DNA from: a virus
IMG/VR virus record: IMGVR_UViG_3300042868_006787
Span: 18,054-82,053 of that record
Reading direction: 5' to 3' (one strand)
DNA length: 64,000 nucleotides
Shown: in pieces, positions 57,762 to 63,701 of the stretch
Layout: the number at the start of each line of letters is the position of its first letter
Position numbering within the stretch: position 1 is the stretch's first letter
Notes under the pieces: generated by a model
The model's database searches: none
What the model was told of the DNA's origin: nothing
What the model saw: the letters and a program-made list of their open reading frames with translations, nothing else
Position numbers and translations under genes: made by a program

Positions 57762-57926
57762 ATGTCCGTATCAACCGCAACATACAAAGTAGGCGACACC
57801 TACACATCACAAAAATCAAAGGTAGTAGGAACTATTACCGAAATTGTGCCAACTAACAAGAACACAGTTAGAGTTAAGTTAGATGTTAATGGCTCAACTC
57901 GCTGGACTACTTGGACAGCAAAGTAA
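57762..57926 (+). CDS. 54-residue protein, paralogue of 58521-58691
   Basis: TYKVGDTYTSQKSKVVGTIT, then EIVPTNKNTVRVKLDVNGST: a small beta barrel-like protein. It matches the 56-residue gene at 58521 along its length (TYQLGDLFTTSKTGITGRIV). GAAGGAGAACC precedes the ATG. A conserved RNA hairpin follows the stop directly. Confidence 0.7.
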   Translation: MSVSTATYKVGDTYTSQKSKVVGTITEIVPTNKNTVRVKLDVNGSTRWTTWTAK

Positions 57927-57928
57927 TC

Positions 57929-57971
57929 TTAGCCTAGTGGCTAAAGTCCTGAGCATGACCAAAAACTGCTC
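57929..57971 (+). ncRNA. conserved hairpin element E1
   Basis: TTAGCC-TAGT-GGCTAA, then TCCT and GAGCA-TGACCAAAAAC-TGCTC. First of four copies of the second hairpin; the loop TGA-N5-AAAC is conserved. Confidence 0.6.
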
Positions 57972-58011
57972 AACTTAAAAGCCCCACTAACAGAAACGGA
58001 AACCCATCACA

Positions 58012-58434
58012 ATGGCAAGAAGCAAACCCATCAGCGTAAAAATCGCTACTGCTAAGGTTATTACAGCCTTAGAAAACAGATTAGCCGAACTAGAGGCTAA
58101 CTATAAAACACAAGACGAGAACGAGGCAAAGTTCCAAACCCAAATAGACGCTTGGAAAAAAGAACTATTTGCTTTTGCTATCGCTAATGTTTCTAAGGCA
58201 GAAAACCTTAGAACTAACTATCGCCAATGGAACAACAACCTTAATGTTGATTTTGATTTAACAGTTAAAGAAGGCGAGTTCCCTGCTGAACCTGAGCGTA
58301 AGTTTGAGCAAATCCATGTTCATACTTATCGTGAGCAGAAAGAGGAAATGGAAAACGCTATCCGTATCCTTAAAATGACCGACGAGGAAACAGTTAGCAC
58401 TAGCACATATAACGCTATCGCTAGATACCTTTAA
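58012..58434 (+). CDS. 140-residue coiled-coil protein
   Basis: A 140-residue protein. Residues 1-60 are helical with heptads (AKVITALENRLAELEANYKT), the middle contains basic residues, and the end (FEQIHVHTYREQKEEMENAI) is helical again. No family is recognised. It follows the E1 hairpin. There is no clear Shine-Dalgarno (GGAAACCC). A GC hairpin follows the stop. Confidence 0.68.
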   Translation: MARSKPISVKIATAKVITALENRLAELEANYKTQDENEAKFQTQIDAWKKELFAFAIANVSKAENLRTNYRQWNNNLNVDFDLTVKEGEFPAEPERKFEQIHVHTYREQKEEMENAIRILKMTDEETVSTSTYNAIARYL

Positions 58435-58437
58435 TAG

Positions 58438-58477
58438 TTTGGGGGTATTTGACTATGCCCCCAAAATATGTTAGACT
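58438..58477 (+). promoter_or_regulatory. hairpin overlapped by promoter
   Basis: TTTGGGGG pairs with CCCCCAAA (58438-58465), extended by TAT/ATG inside. The loop contains TTGACT (-35), 17 bases, then TAGACT (58472-58477). Hairpin and promoter overlap, so folding of the upstream transcript and new initiation share sequence. Confidence 0.55.
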
Positions 58478-58520
58478 AGATAAGTAATGACCCAAACCCA
58501 AACAGAAAGGCAAGACCCAA

Positions 58521-58691
58521 ATGACACTAGGCGGATACACATACCAACTAGGTGATTTATTCACCACAAGCAAAACAGGTATTACAGGTAGAATTGTAAA
58601 GTTCTCACCTATTAACTCTAAGACCACTAGAGTATCCTTACAATTAGCAAATGGCGCAAGACGCCTTGCTATGGTAAGCACAACTAAATAA
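58521..58691 (+). CDS. 56-residue protein, paralogue of 57762-57926
   Basis: TYQLGDLFTTSKTGITGRIV, then KFSPINSKTTRVSLQLANGA: the same layout as the 57762 gene. AGAAAGG lies 12 bases before the ATG. The E2 hairpin element follows within two bases of the stop. Confidence 0.7.
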   Translation: MTLGGYTYQLGDLFTTSKTGITGRIVKFSPINSKTTRVSLQLANGARRLAMVSTTK

Positions 58692-58692
58692 T

Positions 58693-58770
58693 TTATCTCT
58701 GATAAGCACTTGGCTCATCTGCTAAGTTATTCCTGAGATAAGACTCCTGAGCATGAGTTCTAAACTGCTC
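58693..58770 (+). ncRNA. conserved hairpin element E2
   Basis: TTATCTC pairs with GAGATAA (long loop), then TCCT and GAGCA-TGAGTTCTAAAC-TGCTC (12-base loop). Second copy of the P2 hairpin. Confidence 0.6.
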
Positions 58771-58803
58771 ACCTTTTAATTGCCCCGCAAAAACCCGGGC
58801 ACA

Positions 58804-58819
58804 TGTGATGTAGATCACG
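58804..58819. promoter_or_regulatory. CRP/GlxR-like site 8
   Basis: TGTGATGTAGATCACG: one mismatch in the last base. Directly after CCCGGGCACA. Centre about 75 bases before the predicted start. Confidence 0.6.
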
Positions 58820-58851
58820 TCCCACTATGTGAGACTAATTAAGAACTGAAC

Positions 58852-58880
58852 TTGCATTTCACAGGCCATGGTGATATTAT
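58852..58880 (+). promoter_or_regulatory. promoter of 58906 gene
   Basis: TTGCAT, 17-base spacer, TATTAT (58875-58880); AAAGGA follows 14 bases later. Confidence 0.55.
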
Positions 58881-58905
58881 TGTATTAACAGAAAAGGAAC
58901 CCCTA

Positions 58906-59403
58906 ATGAGCGAAGTAATGTTACAAGATCAGTTAACTGTTTCTTATAATCCCAACCTACTTGTGACCTACAAGTATATACCTGAACTGACACCTTCACA
59001 TGGTGTGCAACTAGGGGAAGAGCCAGCAGCAACATTCATGACTGATAAAGTTACTGAGATTGAATGGCAACTTCATAAGTCACGAGAGTATGCAGCAAGA
59101 TCATCTGCATTGGCTGCAGAGCGACGTGGTGACATTGAGTGGCTTGAAGAGCACATTGTTGAATGGTATGACCCAAACTATTCCAAAGAAGAAGTTTTAA
59201 AAGCGCTAGCAGAACACTTTGCTATTAATCCTATGAAGGAGATTAGCGTATACGGAACTGTTACATTCAGCGGAACAATACAGGTGCCACTGGATGAGGT
59301 TGAAGATTTTGACCTAAGCAATGTAACCATTGACGCAGAAATAAGTTCATATGACTATGAAGCGGACCTAACTGTGGACGATGTATCACTGGAAGAGAAC
59401 TAA
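58906..59403 (+). CDS. 165-residue hypothetical early protein
   Basis: A 165-residue acidic protein. It starts MSEVMLQDQLTVSYNPNLLV, has a helical middle (EIEWQLHKSREYAARSSALA) with DNA-like spacing of basic residues, and a beta C-terminus (SVYGTVTFSGTIQVPLDEVE). The segment resembles phage early proteins with a coiled coil and a small beta end. The start at 58906 has AAAAGGAA upstream; an ATG at 58852 lies in the promoter. The function is unknown. Confidence 0.72.
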   Translation: MSEVMLQDQLTVSYNPNLLVTYKYIPELTPSHGVQLGEEPAATFMTDKVTEIEWQLHKSREYAARSSALAAERRGDIEWLEEHIVEWYDPNYSKEEVLKALAEHFAINPMKEISVYGTVTFSGTIQVPLDEVEDFDLSNVTIDAEISSYDYEADLTVDDVSLEEN

Positions 59404-59411
59404 TAAGAGAT

Positions 59412-59429
59412 CTGTAGCATCCGCTGCAG
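59412..59429 (+). ncRNA. hairpin preceding element E3
   Basis: CTGTAGC-ATCC-GCTGCAG (7 pairs, one G-U), nine bases after the stop of the 58906 gene. Part of a longer structured 3' region. Confidence 0.5.
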
Positions 59430-59442
59430 GGACCGTTTAAAT

Positions 59443-59487
59443 TTGATAGGGGGCTATCAAGATCCTGGACATGATCATAAACTGTCC
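59443..59487 (+). ncRNA. conserved hairpin element E3
   Basis: TTGATAG-GGGG-CTATCAA, then TCCT and GGACA-TGATCATAAAC-TGTCC. Two pairs differ from the other copies with matching changes on both sides (A-U to G-C, G-C to A-U), so pairing is conserved. Confidence 0.65.
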
Positions 59488-59511
59488 TATTAAAATGCCC
59501 GGCCCGCCCGA

Positions 59512-59527
59512 AATGTCCGATTTGTAC
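59512..59527 (+). repeat. AATGTCCGATTTGTAC direct repeat, copy 4
   Basis: Copy 4, one change at position 15 relative to copy 1. It is preceded by GCCCGGCCCGCCCG and lies 36 bases before a TTGACA. Confidence 0.55.
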
Positions 59528-59563
59528 TATTTAAGAAGATTAAACCATTTCCCCCAATCCTAT

Positions 59564-59592
59564 TTGACATTGTCAGCCATGACTGCTAAACT
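59564..59592 (+). promoter_or_regulatory. promoter of DUF932-like gene
   Basis: TTGACA, 17-base spacer, TAAACT (59587-59592). The ribosome site GAAAGG follows. Confidence 0.7.
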
Positions 59593-59618
59593 TAGTTAAA
59601 ACGATCGAAAGGAAAAAA

Positions 59619-60635
59619 ATGGCCCATGAGTTAGAAACTCAAAACGGTGTGGCAAGTTTTGCATCATTCCGTGAACCTGCATGGCACAATCTTGGTACTG
59701 TATTTGATACTGAGAAAAACACTAACGAAATGTTAGTTGCTGCTAATCTTAATAATTGGAATGTTAGACTAGAGGATTTAGAAATCCCATCTAGTTTAGT
59801 ATCTGACAAACAATATCAATATGTTGTTCGCACAAATCCTACTGACAAATCTCAAACTGATGTTTTGGGAATTGTTGGTGAGCGTTATGTTCCACTACAA
59901 AATGAAGATTTATTTTCATTCGGTGATAATATTCTTGATGGTGGTGGACGATGGGAAACTGCTGGCTCTCTTAAGGGTGGGCGTGTAGTATTTGGCTCTC
60001 TTGCATTAGAGCGTGAAACTGTATTAGACCCAAATGGTGTGGCAGATGTTGTTAAAACTTATTTGCTTATCAACACATCACACGATGGCTCAATCGCTAT
60101 TCAAGCAAGCATAACACCCGTTCGTGTTGTGTGCGCTAATACTCTTAATGTTGCACTTAACCGTACACGCAAGAAAGATGGCGTCAAGCAATCTTTCAAA
60201 ATCCGTCATACTCAAACTGCTCAGGGCAAAGTTGCTGTTGCTCGTCAAGCATTAGGTATGGCTAATTCATACATGGACGCATTTGATAAAATGGCTCATG
60301 CTATGATAACAAAAGAAATCACCGCACAAGATTTCAATAACATTATTCTTGCTGCATATCCTAAACCTGAAACCGATAGCAAGGGCTCTCTAAAGAAATG
60401 GGAAAACAAAGTAGATATGATTAACGATATCTATACTGGAGAGTTTAACGGAATGATTAGTGGAAATGCTTGGGGTGCGTTCAATGCACTAACTGAGCGT
60501 TTAGACTGGTATCGTTCTGCTCGTGGTGGTAATAGCGAAAGCATGTTTGCTGCTGCTTCTGGATTTGACCCTGTAATAAATGCAGAGAAAAATCGTTTGC
60601 TAACTATTGTTCAAAATACTTTGCAACTAGTTTAG
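59619..60635 (+). CDS. DUF932 / TIGR03299-type phage protein
   Basis: A 338-residue protein. It starts MAHELETQNGVASFASFREP, with AWHNLGTVFD, DVLGIVGERYVPLQNEDLFSF, then TPVRVVCANTLNVALNRTRK, landmarks of the DUF932 plasmid/phage family (size normal). The members are common in early phage operons, with an undefined role near replication. GAAAGG precedes the ATG. The E4 hairpin and tRNA-Asp follow. Confidence 0.85.
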   Translation: MAHELETQNGVASFASFREPAWHNLGTVFDTEKNTNEMLVAANLNNWNVRLEDLEIPSSLVSDKQYQYVVRTNPTDKSQTDVLGIVGERYVPLQNEDLFSFGDNILDGGGRWETAGSLKGGRVVFGSLALERETVLDPNGVADVVKTYLLINTSHDGSIAIQASITPVRVVCANTLNVALNRTRKKDGVKQSFKIRHTQTAQGKVAVARQALGMANSYMDAFDKMAHAMITKEITAQDFNNIILAAYPKPETDSKGSLKKWENKVDMINDIYTGEFNGMISGNAWGAFNALTERLDWYRSARGGNSESMFAAASGFDPVINAEKNRLLTIVQNTLQLV

Positions 60636-60643
60636 CAATAAAA

Positions 60644-60668
60644 TCCTGAGCATGATTTAAAACTGCTC
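60644..60668 (+). ncRNA. conserved hairpin element E4
   Basis: TCCT then GAGCA-TGATTTAAAAC-TGCTC, four bases before tRNA-Asp. A weak TTGC/GCAA stem precedes it. Possibly a processing signal. Confidence 0.6.
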
Positions 60669-60672
60669 CGCT

Positions 60673-60746
60673 GGTCCCATAGATCAATTGGTTAGATCGT
60701 TACCCTGTCACGGTAAAGGCTACGGGTTCAAGTCCCGTTGGGATCG
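60673..60746 (+). tRNA. tRNA-Asp (GTC)
   Basis: A 74-base cloverleaf: acceptor GGTCCCA/TGGGATC, D-arm GATC/GATC, anticodon loop CTGTCAC (anticodon GTC), T-arm ACGGG-TTCAAGT-CCCGT, discriminator G, no encoded CCA. All standard invariant positions are present. Confidence 0.93.
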
Positions 60747-60805
60747 CAAGTGGGCCCGGGCATGACTATTTAAATAATAACACACAATTGTTTCATTAAG
60801 AACGC

Positions 60806-60834
60806 TTGACTTTTTTCCCAGTTGCCTGTAAAAT
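60806..60834 (+). promoter_or_regulatory. promoter with TTTTTCCCAGTT spacer, leaderless start
   Basis: TTGACT, 17-base spacer (TTTTTCCCAGTTGCCTG), TAAAAT (60829-60834), then six bases, then ATG. Confidence 0.7.
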
Positions 60835-60840
60835 ATTAAT

Positions 60841-61062
60841 ATGACCCTAAACGTAGAAATATATGAAATGGATTACTCATGCTCTCCTGGTGGAGTTAAC
60901 TGTTGGGAAGTATCTATTGACGAGTGGTGTGTCTCTGATTTTAAAACCGCAGGGGACGCAATACAATACGTGCTTGACAAATACCCTTATGATGAGTTAA
61001 ACTTAAATGTAAAATCCCTTAACTGGTACTTTAAGGAGTATGCAGATGATTACGCAGTTTAA
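60841..61062 (+). CDS. 73-residue hypothetical protein
   Basis: MTLNVEIYEMDYSCSPGGVN, then CWEVSIDEWCVSDFKTAGDA, SLNWYFKEYADDYAV: an acidic protein with a Cys/Trp-rich middle. Probable leaderless mRNA (ATG six bases after TAAAAT). It overlaps the next gene by 17 bases. The function is unknown. Confidence 0.66.
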   Translation: MTLNVEIYEMDYSCSPGGVNCWEVSIDEWCVSDFKTAGDAIQYVLDKYPYDELNLNVKSLNWYFKEYADDYAV

Positions 61063-61207
61063 ACCCAAAACCATAAACCAATTAGTAGAAACCATATACG
61101 AGGATAATTTCTCACACCTAGATCTAATAGACAACATGGCTAGCGGTGATTGTGATTGTCGTATCCATATCACTCTTAATACTATCTTAGAATATTGGGG
61201 TGAGTAA
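61046..61207 (+). CDS. 53-residue hypothetical protein
   Basis: MITQFKPKTINQLVETIYED, then FSHLDLIDNMASGDCDCRIH: helical, with a CDC motif. AAGGAG sits at a good distance from the ATG at 61046, better than for an ATG six bases earlier. It ends TAATG into the next gene. Confidence 0.6.
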   Translation: MITQFKPKTINQLVETIYEDNFSHLDLIDNMASGDCDCRIHITLNTILEYWGE

Positions 61208-61371
61208 TGTCAATGCTAGGGTATGAAAGAGATGATTTAGATAATATGGTTCTTGCAGTTGAATCTGCTCTAACTACCGTGAATTCTGACGATGATCCTT
61301 GGCTACACAGAAACCTTACACAAGCCTCTGACTTCTTGCAAGGCCTATGGGCAGAGGGGTACTTTGAATAA
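61207..61371 (+). CDS. 54-residue hypothetical protein
   Basis: MSMLGYERDDLDNMVLAVES, then WLHRNLTQASDFLQGLWAEG: helical and acidic. Both ends use one-base stop/start overlaps. The function is unknown. Confidence 0.6.
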   Translation: MSMLGYERDDLDNMVLAVESALTTVNSDDDPWLHRNLTQASDFLQGLWAEGYFE

Positions 61372-61526
61372 TGGCTCCTCAATATTCTCAAGACCACGGT
61401 GCAATTATAGATAAAATTATGGAACTTATAAACACAGATGGTGAGGTCCTGTCTGATGAAGAGGTTGTTAATAGTATTAGGGGACTTCTTGAAGAGAACC
61501 CTCAAACCTATTGGGGTGGAGTGTGA
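61371..61526 (+). CDS. 51-residue hypothetical protein
   Basis: MAPQYSQDHGAIIDKIMELI, then TDGEVLSDEEVVNSIRGLLE, ENPQTYWGGV: acidic helices. Last gene of this short operon; its stop TGA lies inside a CRP-like site. Confidence 0.58.
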   Translation: MAPQYSQDHGAIIDKIMELINTDGEVLSDEEVVNSIRGLLEENPQTYWGGV

Positions 61527-61537
61527 TGTAGATCACC
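61522..61537. promoter_or_regulatory. CRP/GlxR-like site 9
   Basis: TGTGATGTAGATCACC: one change in the last base, the same N6 (TGTAGA) as site 8. Centre about 54 bases before the predicted start. Confidence 0.6.
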
Positions 61538-61547
61538 TTACGATACC

Positions 61548-61576
61548 TTGTAATTTTTCCCAGTTCGTAGTAAAAT
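61548..61576 (+). promoter_or_regulatory. promoter with TTTTTCCCAGTT spacer
   Basis: TTGTAA, 17-base spacer (TTTTTCCCAGTTCGTAG), TAAAAT. Twelve of the first bases of the spacer match the 60806 promoter. Confidence 0.7.
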
Positions 61577-61606
61577 TGTATTAAGAACCCTAGAGAAAGA
61601 AGCCCA

Positions 61607-61930
61607 ATGCCCAAGTTAGTAGAACTTACAGAGGATGAATGGTTTAAACAGTTCAAGCCTATCCCAAACCATTTAGACGAGAATGCCTCATTCAATGACG
61701 GTGAACATGGCTATATGTTTGAGACATATGGTGATGAGGTAGAGTTTGTTAGAGACCATGCGTTTCTACATCCCAACACTGTATGGACTTACTGTGACGG
61801 AGATAACGGTGGTACGTATATCTCTGACGGTATGCATATGGTTAATAGGATTGGTTACTTTGTAACTACCGTGCCCTACGATGACAAACAGTATTATCAG
61901 ATACAACTAATTGCAGGAGAGGACGACTAA
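61607..61930 (+). CDS. 107-residue hypothetical protein
   Basis: MPKLVELTEDEWFKQFKPIP, then GYMFETYGDEVEFVRDHAFL, TVWTYCDGDNGGTYISDGMH: a conserved-looking phage early protein with aromatic and acidic turns. AGAAAGAAG precedes the ATG. The function is unknown. Confidence 0.75.
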   Translation: MPKLVELTEDEWFKQFKPIPNHLDENASFNDGEHGYMFETYGDEVEFVRDHAFLHPNTVWTYCDGDNGGTYISDGMHMVNRIGYFVTTVPYDDKQYYQIQLIAGEDD

Positions 61931-62487
61931 TGCATACCCTACATTATCTAGCAGTTGAAGCAGATAACAAGCAAGAGGCTTTTGACAAAGTTGTTGTAAG
62001 CCTACAAACAAACGAAGACGGATACCGCATAGGCGATTGGTCAGATTGGCACGTCGTTGGCGGAGGAAGGTGGAGCACTAATGCACAAAAATCTAAAGAT
62101 TTTATGGACGGTTATAACCATGACAGTACTGATGTTATTGGCTATGCTGAAAATAAAGAAAAGTTCCAAGAAGTAATTAAGGATATCTTAAGGTTCCGCT
62201 CTCAAACCATGAACAGAAACATAGTAGAGATTAAGACTGATAAGTTTATTAGTCAAATGGTCGACTATGCTTCAGAGGGTGGCAGGGGTCCCTGGAATGG
62301 GGATACCCTAATGAATGTTTATTCTATTAAACAAGCAGCAGAAATGCTCATGGGCTCTTGGACATCCGACAGTGGGTTTTACGATCTTCAAGAACATGTC
62401 TCAGAATTCGAGTATTTAAATGAGCGACTTGACAAACCTGAACAGTCTGCTCTACAATATCTAGTACCAGTAGACTTTCACTTCTAA
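61930..62487 (+). CDS. 185-residue hypothetical protein
   Basis: A 185-residue protein. YLAVEADNKQEAFDKVVVSL, then WSDWHVVGGGRWS is a G-rich turn often seen in phage early proteins; the C-terminal half is helical (INVYSIKQAAEMLMGSWTSD-type). It starts on the stop of the upstream gene (TAATG). No enzymatic motif. Confidence 0.75.
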   Translation: MHTLHYLAVEADNKQEAFDKVVVSLQTNEDGYRIGDWSDWHVVGGGRWSTNAQKSKDFMDGYNHDSTDVIGYAENKEKFQEVIKDILRFRSQTMNRNIVEIKTDKFISQMVDYASEGGRGPWNGDTLMNVYSIKQAAEMLMGSWTSDSGFYDLQEHVSEFEYLNERLDKPEQSALQYLVPVDFHF

Positions 62488-62496
62488 GGAGACCCA

Positions 62497-62829
62497 ATGA
62501 TAAAAACAAAAACCTTAATCCTAGCAGGCCAAATAGGAATTGATAGCGGACAAGCAATGGTTGGCGACCCATGTTATTTAGAGCAATGGGATACTAACCA
62601 AAATGATGAGTGGAATATTGACGGCAAGCAAGGGCAATATTCTTATCATGGCGCAAGTGCCACCACACTTTCTAATGCTTACGGTCAGTTAGGTAATGGC
62701 ACGGCAGTAGTATTTAATACAGGATATGGCGATGGCGTATATCCAGTCTATGTTCAGATGAACGAGGACGGCAGAGTTTCTAAAGTCGTAATCGATTTCG
62801 AGGGGGACCTAGATGAGGAGAATGACTAA
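62497..62829 (+). CDS. DUF4241-like phage protein
   Basis: A 110-residue protein. IGIDSGQAMVGDPCYLEQW is a conserved phage pattern; FNTGYGDGVYPVYVQMNEDG and SKVVIDFEGDLD follow. The Gly/Asp-rich turns suggest a small beta protein. AAGGAGA precedes the ATG. Role unknown. Confidence 0.75.
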   Translation: MIKTKTLILAGQIGIDSGQAMVGDPCYLEQWDTNQNDEWNIDGKQGQYSYHGASATTLSNAYGQLGNGTAVVFNTGYGDGVYPVYVQMNEDGRVSKVVIDFEGDLDEEND

Positions 62830-62975
62830 TGGCTACATGGGATGTTGAAATAATCTTTGAGCCCACAGGTACTTATATGAATTTTGAATATGAGACTGAC
62901 ACTGAAGACGAGAACGATATCTTTAATGAGATAACAAATCAAATATCAATTATACCTGAGAGAACGGATGACTAA
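62829..62975 (+). CDS. 48-residue acidic peptide
   Basis: MATWDVEIIFEPTGTYMNFE, then YETDTEDENDIFNEITNQIS: very acidic. Starts on the upstream stop (TAATG) and ends on the next start. The function is unknown. Confidence 0.58.
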   Translation: MATWDVEIIFEPTGTYMNFEYETDTEDENDIFNEITNQISIIPERTDD

Positions 62976-63346
62976 TGGGAGCACGCTGTACATTCGTATT
63001 TAAACAATCAGAGGACCTAGCAGTAGCACTGTACAGTCATTGGGGCGAAGACAGTATGTATACAGATCTGGCTCAGGCCCTAAAGCATGCAGCGGTACGT
63101 AAAGGGGATACAGAATACTATACCCGCATGGCTATTAGTTATTTGATGCAAGACTCTATCTTGGATGAGACAGGGTTTGGAATCTATGCATGTAATCCTA
63201 ATGACTTAGGGTTTGCGGACCATCCAATATTAATCGACCTAACAGATAATACTATTAGTCATGATGGCGTAGACCACAAAGACATTGATAGTTTTATTTC
63301 TTATAATTGCTCTACGGATACGCCCGTAGGAGCGCTGCAGGGGTAG
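62975..63346 (+). CDS. 123-residue hypothetical protein
   Basis: A 123-residue protein. RCTFVFKQSEDLAVALYSHW, then GEDSMYTDLAQALKHAAVRK, TEYYTRMAISYLMQDSILDE, and DDTISHDGVDH-type end. This GxxxxYSHWG / M-I-S-YLM pattern is widespread in phages (unknown role). A terminator follows. Confidence 0.78.
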   Translation: MGARCTFVFKQSEDLAVALYSHWGEDSMYTDLAQALKHAAVRKGDTEYYTRMAISYLMQDSILDETGFGIYACNPNDLGFADHPILIDLTDNTISHDGVDHKDIDSFISYNCSTDTPVGALQG

Positions 63347-63368
63347 GGTCACCACCTGCTAAAAACGA

Positions 63369-63415
63369 GGGTAGGGCACCGACTAATGGGTGGTTTGTGT
63401 CCTACCCCATTTTTT
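63369..63415 (+). terminator. intrinsic terminator
   Basis: GGGTAGG pairs with CCTACCC (63369-63375 and 63401-63407), with inner CACC/GGTG, followed by CATTTTTT. It closes the operon that ends at 63346. Confidence 0.75.
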
Positions 63416-63423
63416 GATATACT
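63415..63423 (+). promoter_or_regulatory. extended -10 promoter after terminator
   Basis: TGATATACT in the T-run of the terminator; AAGGAG and ATG at 63441 follow. The same terminator/promoter overlap as at 18068-18106. Confidence 0.6.
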
Positions 63424-63440
63424 GGGGAGTAAGGAGAGTT

Positions 63441-63674
63441 ATGTATCGTATTAGTAGGGCTAAGCAAACAACCAACGAGGAGAAGGTTGCTATTGCTATG
63501 GGCAAACACCTTGCTGACTTTTATCTTGATTTAGAAAAGGTTGGATATTATTTGGCTAAGGCAACCCCTTATTTAATTTATCGCAGGGCATTAGAAGTGC
63601 TGGAAAGTGCTAAGTTTCAAGAGGACGAGATAGAGCATGCTAAATTACAGTATGATCAAAGAAGGCTTCCATAA
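63441..63674 (+). CDS. 77-residue helical protein
   Basis: MYRISRAKQTTNEEKVAIAM, then GKHLADFYLDLEKVGYYLAK: basic N-terminus and helices. AAGGAG precedes the ATG; an upstream ATG at 63390 lies in the terminator. The function is unknown. Confidence 0.68.
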   Translation: MYRISRAKQTTNEEKVAIAMGKHLADFYLDLEKVGYYLAKATPYLIYRRALEVLESAKFQEDEIEHAKLQYDQRRLP

Positions 63675-63689
63675 CAATGAATAGTTTGG

Positions 63690-63695
63690 TATACT
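63690..63695 (+). promoter_or_regulatory. -10 element, leaderless start
   Basis: TATACT preceded by TGG (extended -10), then TATAAG, then ATG at 63702. No clear -35. Confidence 0.55.
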
Positions 63696-63701
63696 TATAA
63701 G

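Noticed and set aside
57929-60668. Known SAM, preQ1 or glutamine riboswitch
   Set aside because: The conserved loop TGA-N5-AAAC and flanks do not match the cores I know; the genes downstream are unrelated to each other.
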